A stretch of DNA of 64,000 bases from NCBI GenBank assembly GCA_023957215.1, contig JAMLHH010000009.1:27950-91949 (forward strand), read 5' to 3'. The position numbers were made by a program, and so were the translations under genes. Source of the DNA: Chitinophagales bacterium. Its GTDB lineage: Bacteria; Bacteroidota; Bacteroidia; Chitinophagales; JADIYW01. The notes beneath the pieces are model-generated. The model saw nothing but the letters and a program-made list of their open reading frames with translations. It was not told the origin of the DNA and ran no database searches. Shown piece by piece: positions 38,887 to 47,289 of the stretch (position 1 is its first letter; each line of letters opens with the position of its first letter).

Positions 38887-38934
38887 TAAAGCTATCTACT
38901 ATAAATTGTTATGGCAATACCATAAATAGGGTAC
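38887..38934 (-). promoter_or_regulatory. Operator copy 3 and promoter of the T9SS/collagen operon
   Basis: Operator ATACCATAAATAGGGTAC (38917-38934), differing from copy 2 by one base. On the minus strand it is followed by TG and, exactly 22 bases after the operator, TAGCTTTA (38894-38887). A further half-site AAATAGGGTA at 38967-38976 lies 43 bp upstream of the equivalent bases here, about four helical turns. Confidence 0.75.
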
Positions 38935-39055
38935 TCCAGTGGAAGTCAGGAGTTGAAATTCTTGGTAAATAGGGTAAAAATTGCTTCGTATTTGTATAAG
39001 AAGTAATCAGTAGAGGAATAATTGTGTGTGTATTTTTGCGAAAAAAGCTAAACTG

Positions 39056-40024
39056 CTATCCGTCCCATCTTTGACTTTTGAGTAAAATCTCGTGAGCGAT
39101 TTTCAGAGCTTTGTATCCGTCTTCAGCACTCACTTTAGGTTCGTGATTTTCTATAATGGCCAAAGCGAAACTTTCCATCTGTTTGCTGAAAGAGTTGTAC
39201 TCCACAGTGGTAATAAATTGTTGTGTGATATACTTCTTTTTCCCGTGAATGACAATGGCTTTTGCATTGTGTATGGGTTTGTTGGACAAAGTAGTATAGT
39301 CAAAATTCCTTTTTATCAAGTCCAAAGAAAGTCGTCTGCTATTTTCGGTAATATTTAACTTTTTGATTCTTTGTTCATGTGTTCTATATGCGTGCAATAA
39401 AGCAATAGTTCCATTATCAAAGCTGATTTGTGCAAAAATATCATCTGCTTGTTCACTCATTATAGTGGCACCTCTCGCTTCGATTTTCTTGATATTGGTA
39501 TGAACCAAAGACAAAATCAAATCTATATCATGTATCATCAATTCAAAGATGACAGATTTACTGATTCGCTTTTGATTGACGATTCCTGCTCTATTGGATT
39601 CTATGATGATGGGATGCAAATCCATGTTTTGAGCCTCTGCAAAGACGGGATTAAATCTATCAATATGACCAATTTGCACCTTTACATTGGCCTCATTGGA
39701 AAGCTCTAAGATATGTTCGGCTTCTTCTAAATCTAAAGTGATAGGACTTTCTATAAAAACATGTTTCCCTTTCTTGATTGCTTTTTCGGCGTAGTAATGG
39801 TGAAACTTAGCCGGCGTACAAATGACGACTACTTCTGCTAAGTCTATCAGCTCATCAGCATGATCAAAAATCGCAACAGAATAATCATCATGTACTCGTT
39901 TTAACTTGTCTTCATCTTGATCAAAACATCCTACTAAATCAAAGTAAGAGGTTCTTTGGAAATAATCTAAATGAATACTTCCATGTCTGCCTATCCCAAT
40001 TATTGCAGCTTTTAATGTTTGCAT
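39056..40024 (-). CDS. Gfo/Idh/MocA family NAD(P)-dependent oxidoreductase
   Basis: 322 residues, usual length. N-terminal Rossmann fold with IGIGRHGSIHLDYF (nucleotide binding) and CTPAKFHHYYAEKAIKKGKH leading to ESP, the variant of the EKP motif that carries the catalytic lysine in many members; here the lysine is absent, which is notable but known in some subfamilies. The C-terminal half is the substrate-binding sheet domain with MIHDIDLILSLV. The substrate cannot be named. Divergent from mtaB. Confidence 0.9.
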   Translation of the reverse strand: MQTLKAAIIGIGRHGSIHLDYFQRTSYFDLVGCFDQDEDKLKRVHDDYSVAIFDHADELIDLAEVVVICTPAKFHHYYAEKAIKKGKHVFIESPITLDLEEAEHILELSNEANVKVQIGHIDRFNPVFAEAQNMDLHPIIIESNRAGIVNQKRISKSVIFELMIHDIDLILSLVHTNIKKIEARGATIMSEQADDIFAQISFDNGTIALLHAYRTHEQRIKKLNITENSRRLSLDLIKRNFDYTTLSNKPIHNAKAIVIHGKKKYITQQFITTVEYNSFSKQMESFALAIIENHEPKVSAEDGYKALKIAHEILLKSQRWDG

Positions 40025-40046
40025 TATGCTAAAATACGTAGCTTTG
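40018..40046 (+). promoter_or_regulatory. Candidate promoter of mtaB
   Basis: TTTG (40018-40021) and TAGCTTTG (40039-40046) fit the Bacteroidota -33/-7 consensus, but with 17 instead of 19 bases between them. A leader of about 60 bases to the ATG would follow. Confidence 0.35.
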
Positions 40047-40113
40047 CAATTAAATATTATAAAAAATATGCACAGTGTTGATTATTGTGCTTTTCAACTA
40101 AAAAATTAGAGGA

Positions 40114-41445
40114 ATGTTGAATCTTGGAGAGACAGTTGCGTTTTATACATTAGGTTGCAAATTGAATTTTTCTGAAACTTCTGCCATCAGCAGACAAATG
40201 GAAATTTCCGGTTACAAAATCGTTGAATATGAAGATCGTGCAGATATTTATATCTTGAATACTTGTTCGGTAACGGATAATGCAGATAAAAAGTGTAGGT
40301 ATTATGTGCGTAAAGCGCATAAAAATAATCCGGATGCTTATGTGATAGTCATCGGTTGTTATGCACAACTCAAGCCCAATGAAATCATAGAAATTGAAGG
40401 TGTGGACTTGGTTTTGGGTGCAAAAGAGAAGTTTCGAGTACCGGAAATTTTACAAGAAGTGGTAAAAAGTCCATGTGGACAAGTGATTACTTCTGACATC
40501 AAACAAGCCGATTTCTTTGTGGATGCATTTTCTTTAGGTGATAGAACTCGTTCTTATCTGAAAATTCAAGATGGATGTGATTATAAATGTTCTTACTGTA
40601 CAATTCCTTTGGCAAGAGGAGCGAGTAGGAGTGATACACCGGGACATGTTTTGAAAAATGCAAGAGATTTAGCTGCACAAGGTGTCAAAGAGATTGTTTT
40701 GACAGGTGTAAATACGGGTGATTATGGAGCTGGATTGGAAGATGAGGAGTGGAATTTCTATCGGCTGATACAGCAATTAGACCAAGTAGAAGGGATAGAA
40801 AGATTTAGAATATCATCCATAGAACCGAATCTTTTGACCAATGAAATCATAGAATTTGTAGCGAACAGCAAAAGATTTGTTCCGCATTTCCACATCCCTT
40901 TGCAATCCGGTTCTAATGAAATGCTTGGTAGGATGCGACGTAGATATAGGAGAGAACTGTATGCTGAAAAAGTAGCTTATATTAAAGAGCTGATGCCACA
41001 CGCATGTATCGGCGTGGACTTAATCGTCGGATTTGCTGGTGAGACGGATGCAATATTTGATGAAACAGTTGCTTTCTTGAAAAGCTTAGATGTTTCTTAT
41101 TTCCATGTATTTACTTATTCTGAGAGGGCTAATACAACTGCATTAGAATTAGATGGTGTGGTGCCACAAGAGATCAGACAACAAAGAAATAAAGTGCTTT
41201 CTATCCTTTCCGAGAAGAAAAGAAGAACTTTCTATAGACAGTTTGTTGACCAAGAAGTCGTCATAATTCCCGAAGATGATAACAAAGATGGTTTTATGCA
41301 CGGATTTTCAGATAATTATTTAAAAGTATCTCTTCCTTACAACCATGATTTGATCAATAAGTTAGTCAAAGTGAAATTGACCGGATTTGATGAAAAAGGT
41401 TTCTTGTCCGGTCAGCTGATAGATGAAGTTGTAGCAGTAATGTAG
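40114..41445 (+). CDS. mtaB: tRNA t6A37 methylthiotransferase
   Basis: 443 residues. Radical-SAM enzyme that converts t6A to ms2t6A at position 37 of ANN-decoding tRNAs. The N-terminal MTTase domain has its three cluster cysteines (TLGCKLN, NTCSVT, IGCYAQ); the radical-SAM core has CDYKCSYC (CxxxCxxC) followed by PLARGASRS; a TRAM-like domain closes the protein. This motif set separates MtaB from MiaB and RimO. Confidence 0.94.
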   Translation: MLNLGETVAFYTLGCKLNFSETSAISRQMEISGYKIVEYEDRADIYILNTCSVTDNADKKCRYYVRKAHKNNPDAYVIVIGCYAQLKPNEIIEIEGVDLVLGAKEKFRVPEILQEVVKSPCGQVITSDIKQADFFVDAFSLGDRTRSYLKIQDGCDYKCSYCTIPLARGASRSDTPGHVLKNARDLAAQGVKEIVLTGVNTGDYGAGLEDEEWNFYRLIQQLDQVEGIERFRISSIEPNLLTNEIIEFVANSKRFVPHFHIPLQSGSNEMLGRMRRRYRRELYAEKVAYIKELMPHACIGVDLIVGFAGETDAIFDETVAFLKSLDVSYFHVFTYSERANTTALELDGVVPQEIRQQRNKVLSILSEKKRRTFYRQFVDQEVVIIPEDDNKDGFMHGFSDNYLKVSLPYNHDLINKLVKVKLTGFDEKGFLSGQLIDEVVAVM

Positions 41446-41627
41446 ATTAAATTTCTCTTTTCATCTACGACTGTTTTAACGAATAGTCTTTATCAAGTAC
41501 TGGTTTTTGAATTCAAGATAGAATCATGAGCAGATGCTAACAAACTAAGTTTTATTTGATTTAATTTTATTTATTTATTTAATATTTATATATTTAGACA
41601 CTATTTAATAATTTTTAAATCTTAATT

Positions 41628-41855
41628 ATGAAAAAAGGATTTTTGCAAATTGCTTTTGGAGCTTTAGCTTTGACAGTAGGACTGACATCTTGTAAGAAAG
41701 ATAAAGACTGTGACATTAAATGTGTTGACTTTGTGGATGATTATGGAAGCTATACCACATGTTCAGATGAGTTTCCAAGCATGAAAGCTTTTGATGCTTA
41801 TGTTTCATCTTTGAAAGCTTACGGTTATAAAATTAACAAGACATACTGTAAATAA
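41628..41855 (+). CDS. Small cysteine-containing lipoprotein
   Basis: 75 residues. Lipoprotein signal ending LTSCKKDKD, then a mature part of about 50 residues with four more cysteines (DCDIKC, TTC, TYC) that could form two disulfides. No family recognised. It is preceded by a very AT-rich leader containing a short TTTA repeat. Confidence 0.7.
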   Translation: MKKGFLQIAFGALALTVGLTSCKKDKDCDIKCVDFVDDYGSYTTCSDEFPSMKAFDAYVSSLKAYGYKINKTYCK

Positions 41856-41898
41856 GCAACAAAGTTTATGATTGTTTTTCTGTACAGAAAACATAACT

Positions 41899-41982
41899 AT
41901 TGGAGTATTTTACATTAGCTATGCAATTAAAAATACTCCAATGGCTTTATCGTTTTTTTAAAAACATTGCCGATAAAGCCAT
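41899..41982 (+). promoter_or_regulatory. Two consecutive perfect hairpins over the sulfotransferase start
   Basis: Hairpin 1: ATTGGAGTATTTT (41899-41911) pairs with AAAATACTCCAAT (41930-41942), with an 18-base loop that contains the ATG at 41921. Hairpin 2: ATGGCTTTATCG (41941-41952) pairs with CGATAAAGCCAT (41971-41982), also with an 18-base loop. The two share bases 41941-41942. Both stems are perfect and lie partly in codons, so they constrain the protein too. Control of translation is a possible role. Confidence 0.6.
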
Positions 41983-42790
41983 TTTTATCACAAGAAAGTT
42001 AAGTAAGGATATTTTCTTTTTCCAAATTGAAGATAGAGAGGATGATGTCTATATTGTTACCTTTCCCAAGTCTGGTACTACATGGATGCAGGTTATAGTT
42101 TATAACTTATTGACAGATGGAAATATGGATTTTAACCACATCTATGATGTATCACCTTGGCTTAGTAATATGCATATTAAAGGAGATGACCCCAATAAGG
42201 TAAATGAGTTACCTTCACCAAGGATTTTTAAATCTCATGATAGATATTCAGAGTATGTAAAAGGTTTTAAGAACAAGATTATTTATGTATATAGAGATGG
42301 GAAAGATGTCGCATGGTCATACTTCCATCACAACAAAAACTATCTCAACCCTGAACTTACATTTGATGAAAATTTTGAAAATCATTTCTCAAATACAGAT
42401 AAGCCACTCAACTGGTTTATATACAATAAAGAATGGTTAGAAAATAAAAACGGATTAAATATTCTTTATATAGCTTACGAAGATTTAATGAATCATTTTA
42501 TACCCACTTTACACAGAATTGCATTTTTCTTGAATGTAAAATTAACGCCTGAAATTATTGAAAGAACGAAACTACATTCATCATTTGAGTATATGAAAAC
42601 CCATGAAACGAAGTTTGGCGAAGTTGCGCCAAAAAAGAAAGAATTGATTTACAATCAATTTATTAGAGAAGGGAAGGCCGGTAAAGGACAAGAATATATG
42701 AGTGAGGAGCAAATAAAAATATTTGAGAAAAATTATAAAGAAATTCTCGAGCCTATTATAAAAAATAAGATACGGGAATCAGTGAATTAA
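41921..42790 (+). CDS. PAPS-dependent sulfotransferase
   Basis: 289 residues from the ATG at 41921; a TTG at 41900 extends the frame but lies in the hairpin stem. Signatures of the cytosolic (SULT-like) family: the 5'-phosphosulfate loop TFPKSGTTWMQ (about residue 45), the 3'-phosphate motif YVYRDGKDVAWSYFHH, and a C-terminal REGKAGKGQEYMS that corresponds to the RKGxxGxW motif with the Trp missing. The enzyme moves sulfate from PAPS to a hydroxyl or amine; the acceptor is unknown. Isolated gene; no PAPS-synthesis genes nearby. Confidence 0.92.
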   Translation: MQLKILQWLYRFFKNIADKAIFITRKLSKDIFFFQIEDREDDVYIVTFPKSGTTWMQVIVYNLLTDGNMDFNHIYDVSPWLSNMHIKGDDPNKVNELPSPRIFKSHDRYSEYVKGFKNKIIYVYRDGKDVAWSYFHHNKNYLNPELTFDENFENHFSNTDKPLNWFIYNKEWLENKNGLNILYIAYEDLMNHFIPTLHRIAFFLNVKLTPEIIERTKLHSSFEYMKTHETKFGEVAPKKKELIYNQFIREGKAGKGQEYMSEEQIKIFEKNYKEILEPIIKNKIRESVN

Positions 42791-42997
42791 AAGATAGATT
42801 GAAACTTTTGGTCGTTGACTGATTATTTTAATTTCAGATTGAGTGGTATTAGATGAGTTAAAAAATTTTTCACTGAATATTTCTCAAAATGACAATTACC
42901 TTATAGTGGAAATCCGGGATGAGAAATTGTAAAACCTTGTCTTACTTAACAATTGTATGACAGCATTCATCATTGTTTGTTTGTATCTTTATGCTTT

Positions 42998-43897
42998 ATG
43001 AATATAGAGTTACAACATCATTTCAAAGGGCACGCATGGGCGGTTTATACCTTTACTAAAGGTATAGAAGAAGATAGTTTTTACAGTGGGAGTGCAGATA
43101 AATTTGTAGGTTCATGGAATATAAAAACCTTAGAGTTCAATGGACCGCTTGTGAAAGGTTCAGGAAGTATATATACAATAGTTTTAGATAGAGATAGGAA
43201 ATTACTCTATGTCGGTCAACGTGATGGTGTCATTTTGATAGTAGATTTGACTAAAGAAAAGCCACCAAGAGCCATACAGGCACATGATGGAGATGTATTT
43301 GCAATGGCACGTGATGATCAAGGTTGTATTTATTCCGGTGCAGGAGATGGTGTATTGAAAATTTGGACATCAGAAATGGAATTGATCAAAGCACATCCTT
43401 TGAGTACTAAAAATATCAGAAGCATACATATTTCACCTTACGGTCAAGAGTTTTATGTAGGAATCTCTGACCATACTACACGTGTATTTGATATAGAAAG
43501 TGTAGTGCAAAAACAAGTGCTGGTCGGTCAACAAAACTCTGTTTTTACCATAGAAACTTTAGATGAGAATCGTATCATCACTTCGGGTAGAGATGCAACT
43601 ATCTTTCTTTGGGAAAAGCAAAATAATGAGTGGTTCAATACTACAACCATTCCTGCGCACAACTATACCATCAATCATTTGTCAATTTCACCTAACCAAC
43701 AACTTTTTGCCAGTGCCGGACGGGACAAAACGATTAAGGTCTGGGATGCTAAAACTTTGGATCTTCTCAAAGTATTGACACGTGAAAAGTATAAGGATGC
43801 ACATACGCATTCTGTCAATCGACTTTTGTGGTACGATGACCAGACTTTGATTAGTGGCGGAGATGACAGAAAAGTCTTGGTTTGGAAGTTGAGTTAA
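42998..43897 (+). CDS. WD40-repeat protein
   Basis: 299 residues from the ATG at 42998 (MNIELQHHFKGHAW); an earlier in-frame ATG at 42953 lies in the promoter region. Seven WD-type blades can be followed (GSADKFVGSWNI, YVGQRDGVILIVD, YSGAGDGVLKIW, YVGISDHTTRVFD, TSGRDATIFLWE, ASAGRDKTIKVWD, ISGGDDRKVLVWKL), enough to close one beta-propeller. No signal peptide, so a cytoplasmic scaffold. Widely conserved in Bacteroidota, function not established here. Confidence 0.9.
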   Translation: MNIELQHHFKGHAWAVYTFTKGIEEDSFYSGSADKFVGSWNIKTLEFNGPLVKGSGSIYTIVLDRDRKLLYVGQRDGVILIVDLTKEKPPRAIQAHDGDVFAMARDDQGCIYSGAGDGVLKIWTSEMELIKAHPLSTKNIRSIHISPYGQEFYVGISDHTTRVFDIESVVQKQVLVGQQNSVFTIETLDENRIITSGRDATIFLWEKQNNEWFNTTTIPAHNYTINHLSISPNQQLFASAGRDKTIKVWDAKTLDLLKVLTREKYKDAHTHSVNRLLWYDDQTLISGGDDRKVLVWKLS

Positions 43898-44048
43898 ATA
43901 GATAGATGACAAACTAAGATTGCCAGCTATCTTTAAATACGGTCATATTGCCAGACCCTAAAGACAATTGTAAGGATTTTCGTGTTATAAAAAAGTATTA
44001 AAAAACATTCTCAATGAAATTTGCTTGATGGTTCAAAATATTACTCAA

Positions 44049-44336
44049 TCACCAAGCTTCATCGTAAGAAATCTTGATTTTGTCAGTCAATGGATGTGAT
44101 TGACAGGTTAAAATAAATCCTTCATCTTTTTCTTCCTCGGATAAAGGATCGTCAGAGTCCATTTTTACTTCACCTTCCATCAATAAAGCCATACAAGAAC
44201 AACATGCAGCGGCTCTACAAGAAAAAGGAGGATCTATTTCAGCTTCAATAGCGGCTTCCAATACGGTTTGTCCGTCTTTTACTTCTATTTCGTACTCTTG
44301 ACCATCCAATATAACAGTTGCTGTAGTTGACATCAT
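44049..44336 (-). CDS. Plant-type [2Fe-2S] ferredoxin
   Basis: 95 residues. Cluster cysteines in CRAAACCSC (C-x4-C-x2-C with an extra Cys) and ILTCQSHP fit the plant-type ferredoxin fold also found at the end of PaaE-like reductases. A cytoplasmic one-electron carrier. The acidic C-terminal loop (SDDPLSEEEKDEG) is the usual partner-binding face. No reductase partner is adjacent. ATG at 44336 or 44333. Confidence 0.93.
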   Translation of the reverse strand: MMSTTATVILDGQEYEIEVKDGQTVLEAAIEAEIDPPFSCRAAACCSCMALLMEGEVKMDSDDPLSEEEKDEGFILTCQSHPLTDKIKISYDEAW

Positions 44337-44518
44337 TTTTATTTTAAAAATTGAAAATAGATAATTTATTTAGAATGCATGCATTTGTTTTTATAAAAAT
44401 TATACGTAAAACATTTTAATAACATCACTTACGCTAATAACAACTGTCCTGTAAATGAGTTGCAAATATATAAAGTATTTATTTTGAATTGACTGTAATT
44501 TTACAATGCTTCTCGTGG

Positions 44519-45907
44519 CTATAATTTCCATAACTTCCCTGAATATATGACCTTTTTATTATCCAAAAATTGATAGAGATAGACTCCGTTTAAAAGTGGT
44601 TTGATGGTGGTAGAGTATGTGGAAATACCTTTAGAAATATTGAGTTTTTGGGTCTGAATGAGTCCTCCACTCATATTGTAAATATGGAGTGTTAATTCTT
44701 TATCCGTATCAAAAGAAGTATAGATATAAATGGAAAAGTCATCATGGAATAAGGTGGGAGTGAGTTCTATTTTATTGTTTTGAATAAGTACAACATTACT
44801 GCACTCATCATAAGTAGCAATGGGATTACATTGAGCCACCGGTAAAATATTTTGTTCGGAATTGACTACTTTTTTGATAGTTTGGCACTGATTACACAAT
44901 ATATCCTGTATAAAGTCTATAGAGCGAGTCAGTACATCATTGAGTCCCCAAGGTATTTCTCTCAAAGCATCTCCTTCTGCCGCCAAATCATGCCCAAAAC
45001 CACAGTAGATGTAGCTATGATAACAAACCTTTTGCTTGTCTAAAGCTGTAGTTAAAACTTTTGGTCCGTAATAATATCCTAAACTACTACAACCTGCTAA
45101 ATATTGTTGCTCATAAGGAACTGCATTGTCACAAGTACCGTGAAAAAAACAAACCGGCGTATCGAAGTTATTTTTAACATACGGACTTAAATTGGCTCCT
45201 TCAAAACTGAGCAAACCTGCCACTTTGGTACTATAATTACTTTTTTCTTCTAAACTACCTAATCTTTCTGCTCGGTTATCATCTTTGGATATCCATTCAT
45301 CCTCTAATCGAGACACAACAAGTGTTGCCCCCGAACTAATTCCTAGCATAAATATCCGATTGGTATCAAAACCAATGTTTTTAGCCTGACTTTTGAAATA
45401 TTGTACCAAAGCTCTTTCGTCTTGCATAGCTCTGTATTGCGCATCCAGATAGTCTGACTGTTCTCCGCCACCACATAAAGGTGTCTTATCCGAATCTTTC
45501 CAACCTTTGCGATAATCGGGACTGACTGCTACATAACCTCTTTGTGCGAAATATCTTGCGATAGACTGCATGATGGCAGTATTTCTGCTTCCTGATTTTA
45601 ATCCGCCACCGTGATAGAGAATAATAAGTGGTCTCTCATTTTTATACGCTTGAATTTTTAAATCCAAAGATTGATAAATATCTGCTTGCAAACGGATCTC
45701 CTTTCCCAAATAATCTTTTGCAGTCCGGTAAGTTTGTGTAGATTGTACAATATTGGAACTTACTATCTGATGAGTGAATTTATTTTCATCTTTAGGACAA
45801 AGAGGAGTTTGGGAAAAGGCTATAAAATTTGTAAAAAGACCTATACAAACCAATATAATCCAATTCCGAAACTTTGTGGCCAAATCAGTTGTTCTTACTA
45901 AACTCAT
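44519..45907 (-). CDS. T9SS-sorted alpha/beta hydrolase (esterase/depolymerase type)
   Basis: 462 residues from the ATG at 45907 (MSLVRTT), giving a signal sequence ending FIAFSQ; this start overlaps the upstream gene's end by 23 bases. The hydrolase core has the oxyanion HGGG (LIILYHGGGLKSG), the nucleophile GISSGA, the VCFFHGTCDNAVPYEQ region with the acid, and the CGFGHD His. Eight or more cysteines suggest disulfides. The C-terminal 75 residues are a T9SS type A sorting domain (LHIYNMSGG, NGVYLYQF). Probably a secreted esterase; the substrate is unknown. Confidence 0.88.
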   Translation of the reverse strand: MSLVRTTDLATKFRNWIILVCIGLFTNFIAFSQTPLCPKDENKFTHQIVSSNIVQSTQTYRTAKDYLGKEIRLQADIYQSLDLKIQAYKNERPLIILYHGGGLKSGSRNTAIMQSIARYFAQRGYVAVSPDYRKGWKDSDKTPLCGGGEQSDYLDAQYRAMQDERALVQYFKSQAKNIGFDTNRIFMLGISSGATLVVSRLEDEWISKDDNRAERLGSLEEKSNYSTKVAGLLSFEGANLSPYVKNNFDTPVCFFHGTCDNAVPYEQQYLAGCSSLGYYYGPKVLTTALDKQKVCYHSYIYCGFGHDLAAEGDALREIPWGLNDVLTRSIDFIQDILCNQCQTIKKVVNSEQNILPVAQCNPIATYDECSNVVLIQNNKIELTPTLFHDDFSIYIYTSFDTDKELTLHIYNMSGGLIQTQKLNISKGISTYSTTIKPLLNGVYLYQFLDNKKVIYSGKLWKL

Positions 45908-47030
45908 GTAGCCATCTTTCAGGTATTTCACTATTAACAGCTGTTAAATAATCGTTGTATGAGCAAGGTACAGTCCGATACAATAGACTTTTTATATTAT
46001 CGCGAAGGAGGGGGATTTTCATCCACCATCTATCCGTTCTTTTGCTCTTAATGAAGATAAGTTCGTATTCGTGATCTTCAATATTGATAATAAATTGCTG
46101 AAAATTGTTGTCTTCATCATTCGGGAAATCATCAGTTCTCAAATTGAGACCTTCGAGAAAATACCATATCATTTGCGCAATACCTATGGCGGTGATATTT
46201 CTATCATCATAGTCAGGATTGTAATTGTATATGCCGAGTGTCATCAATTTATTGGCAGCTCCGGCATATCGCATGATTTGACATGCTTCATCCGAAAAAA
46301 AACCGTTGGGACTCATGGCGACATATCCGGGCGCATCACAAGCTTTGATGGCACTGATATTAAAAGATAAAATATCGGAATCCCGTATCAAAGGTTCTAC
46401 TTCACGGATATCCTCTCTCAAAACTCCTAAGCGATATGTATCCATCAACATTTCTTCCAAAATTTCCAAATCTCTTTGGTGATTGAAATAGGTTTGATAG
46501 CCTAAAATCTTGAGTTCTTTTAAGGTATTGGGTTGTGTAGTCAAAAGTTTGTATAGATAATTGGTCTCATGTACAGAATCTTCTTCTTCCGCTTCTTTAA
46601 TGACTATTCTTTCATCAAAAATACTGATTTCTGTCTGCTCATCTTTATTTGAAACACCGAGATATTGCCCTAAAGTCAGGCTCATGTCTCCACCCAAAAT
46701 AATTGTTACAATCTTTTTTCTATATAAAAATTTGATTACCTCTTTGAGTGCAATCATGGTATCAGAAAAATTTTCACCTGCGATGATATTCCCCAAATCG
46801 ATAAAAGCTTTCTCTGAAAAGAAATTATGTAAAAGATAAAGCTGTTTCCTGATGGCATCCGGACCTTCAACACATCCTGTGTTTTCTACATGACCTCTTG
46901 CATCTTTTACCCCTAAAATAGCAATTTGAAATTCATTTAAGTCTTCATCATTTCCGGTATAAAAGAAAACCGGTTTCCCGGCTACGGAATAAGTATTTTC
47001 AGGTATCGGTTGTAAGTAATCTGTCAGCAT
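45885..47030 (-). CDS. Arginase/formiminoglutamase-fold protein lacking the metal ligands
   Basis: 381 residues with the overall layout of ureohydrolases (ILGVKDARG..., ILGGDMSLTLGQYLG, IFDER, SFNISAIKACDAPG, GIAQMIWYFLEGL). Active ureohydrolases bind two Mn ions through GGDHS, DAHxD and SFDxDxxDP; here these read GGDMS, IFDER and SFNISAIKA, so nearly all ligands are lost. The protein is therefore probably not a ureohydrolase and may be structural or regulatory. Similar degenerate forms are, as far as I recall, conserved in Bacteroidota. The next gene overlaps its 3' end. Confidence 0.85.
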   Translation of the reverse strand: MLTDYLQPIPENTYSVAGKPVFFYTGNDEDLNEFQIAILGVKDARGHVENTGCVEGPDAIRKQLYLLHNFFSEKAFIDLGNIIAGENFSDTMIALKEVIKFLYRKKIVTIILGGDMSLTLGQYLGVSNKDEQTEISIFDERIVIKEAEEEDSVHETNYLYKLLTTQPNTLKELKILGYQTYFNHQRDLEILEEMLMDTYRLGVLREDIREVEPLIRDSDILSFNISAIKACDAPGYVAMSPNGFFSDEACQIMRYAGAANKLMTLGIYNYNPDYDDRNITAIGIAQMIWYFLEGLNLRTDDFPNDEDNNFQQFIINIEDHEYELIFIKSKRTDRWWMKIPLLRDNIKSLLYRTVPCSYNDYLTAVNSEIPERWLHEFSKNN

Positions 47031-47260
47031 ATTCTTTATTCAGCACTAAGATAAGACTTCCCTGTTTTTATCATAAAAACATTTATACACAATTTTGAAA
47101 ACAACGAGATTCGGGAAATTAAAAACTAGAAAATCTGAAACTTTGAATTTTAGAAACTCAGTGATTTGAGAGTATGTGCTTAAAAATCAGGTCACATTTG
47201 CTATATCTATACATCATTACATTCTTAACATACATCAATGTACACAAGGTATCTCTTCTG

Positions 47261-47268
47261 TAACTTTG
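47261..47268 (+). promoter_or_regulatory. -7 promoter element of the pirin gene
   Basis: TAACTTTG matches TANNTTTG; the -33 position is only weakly T-rich. It lies 22 bases before the ATG at 47290 and inside any longer frame, which supports that ATG as the start. Confidence 0.5.
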
Positions 47269-47289
47269 CACTATAAAAATAACAATAAT

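Noticed and set aside
41564..41582. (TTTA)n tract upstream of the small Cys lipoprotein as a phase-variable promoter
   Set aside because: It is a short run in a very AT-rich region without clear promoter boxes at defined spacing, so the case is too weak.
42984..42991. TATCTTTA as promoter of the WD40 gene
   Set aside because: It lies only 7 bases before the ATG and has no -33 partner; a leaderless transcript is possible but unsupported.
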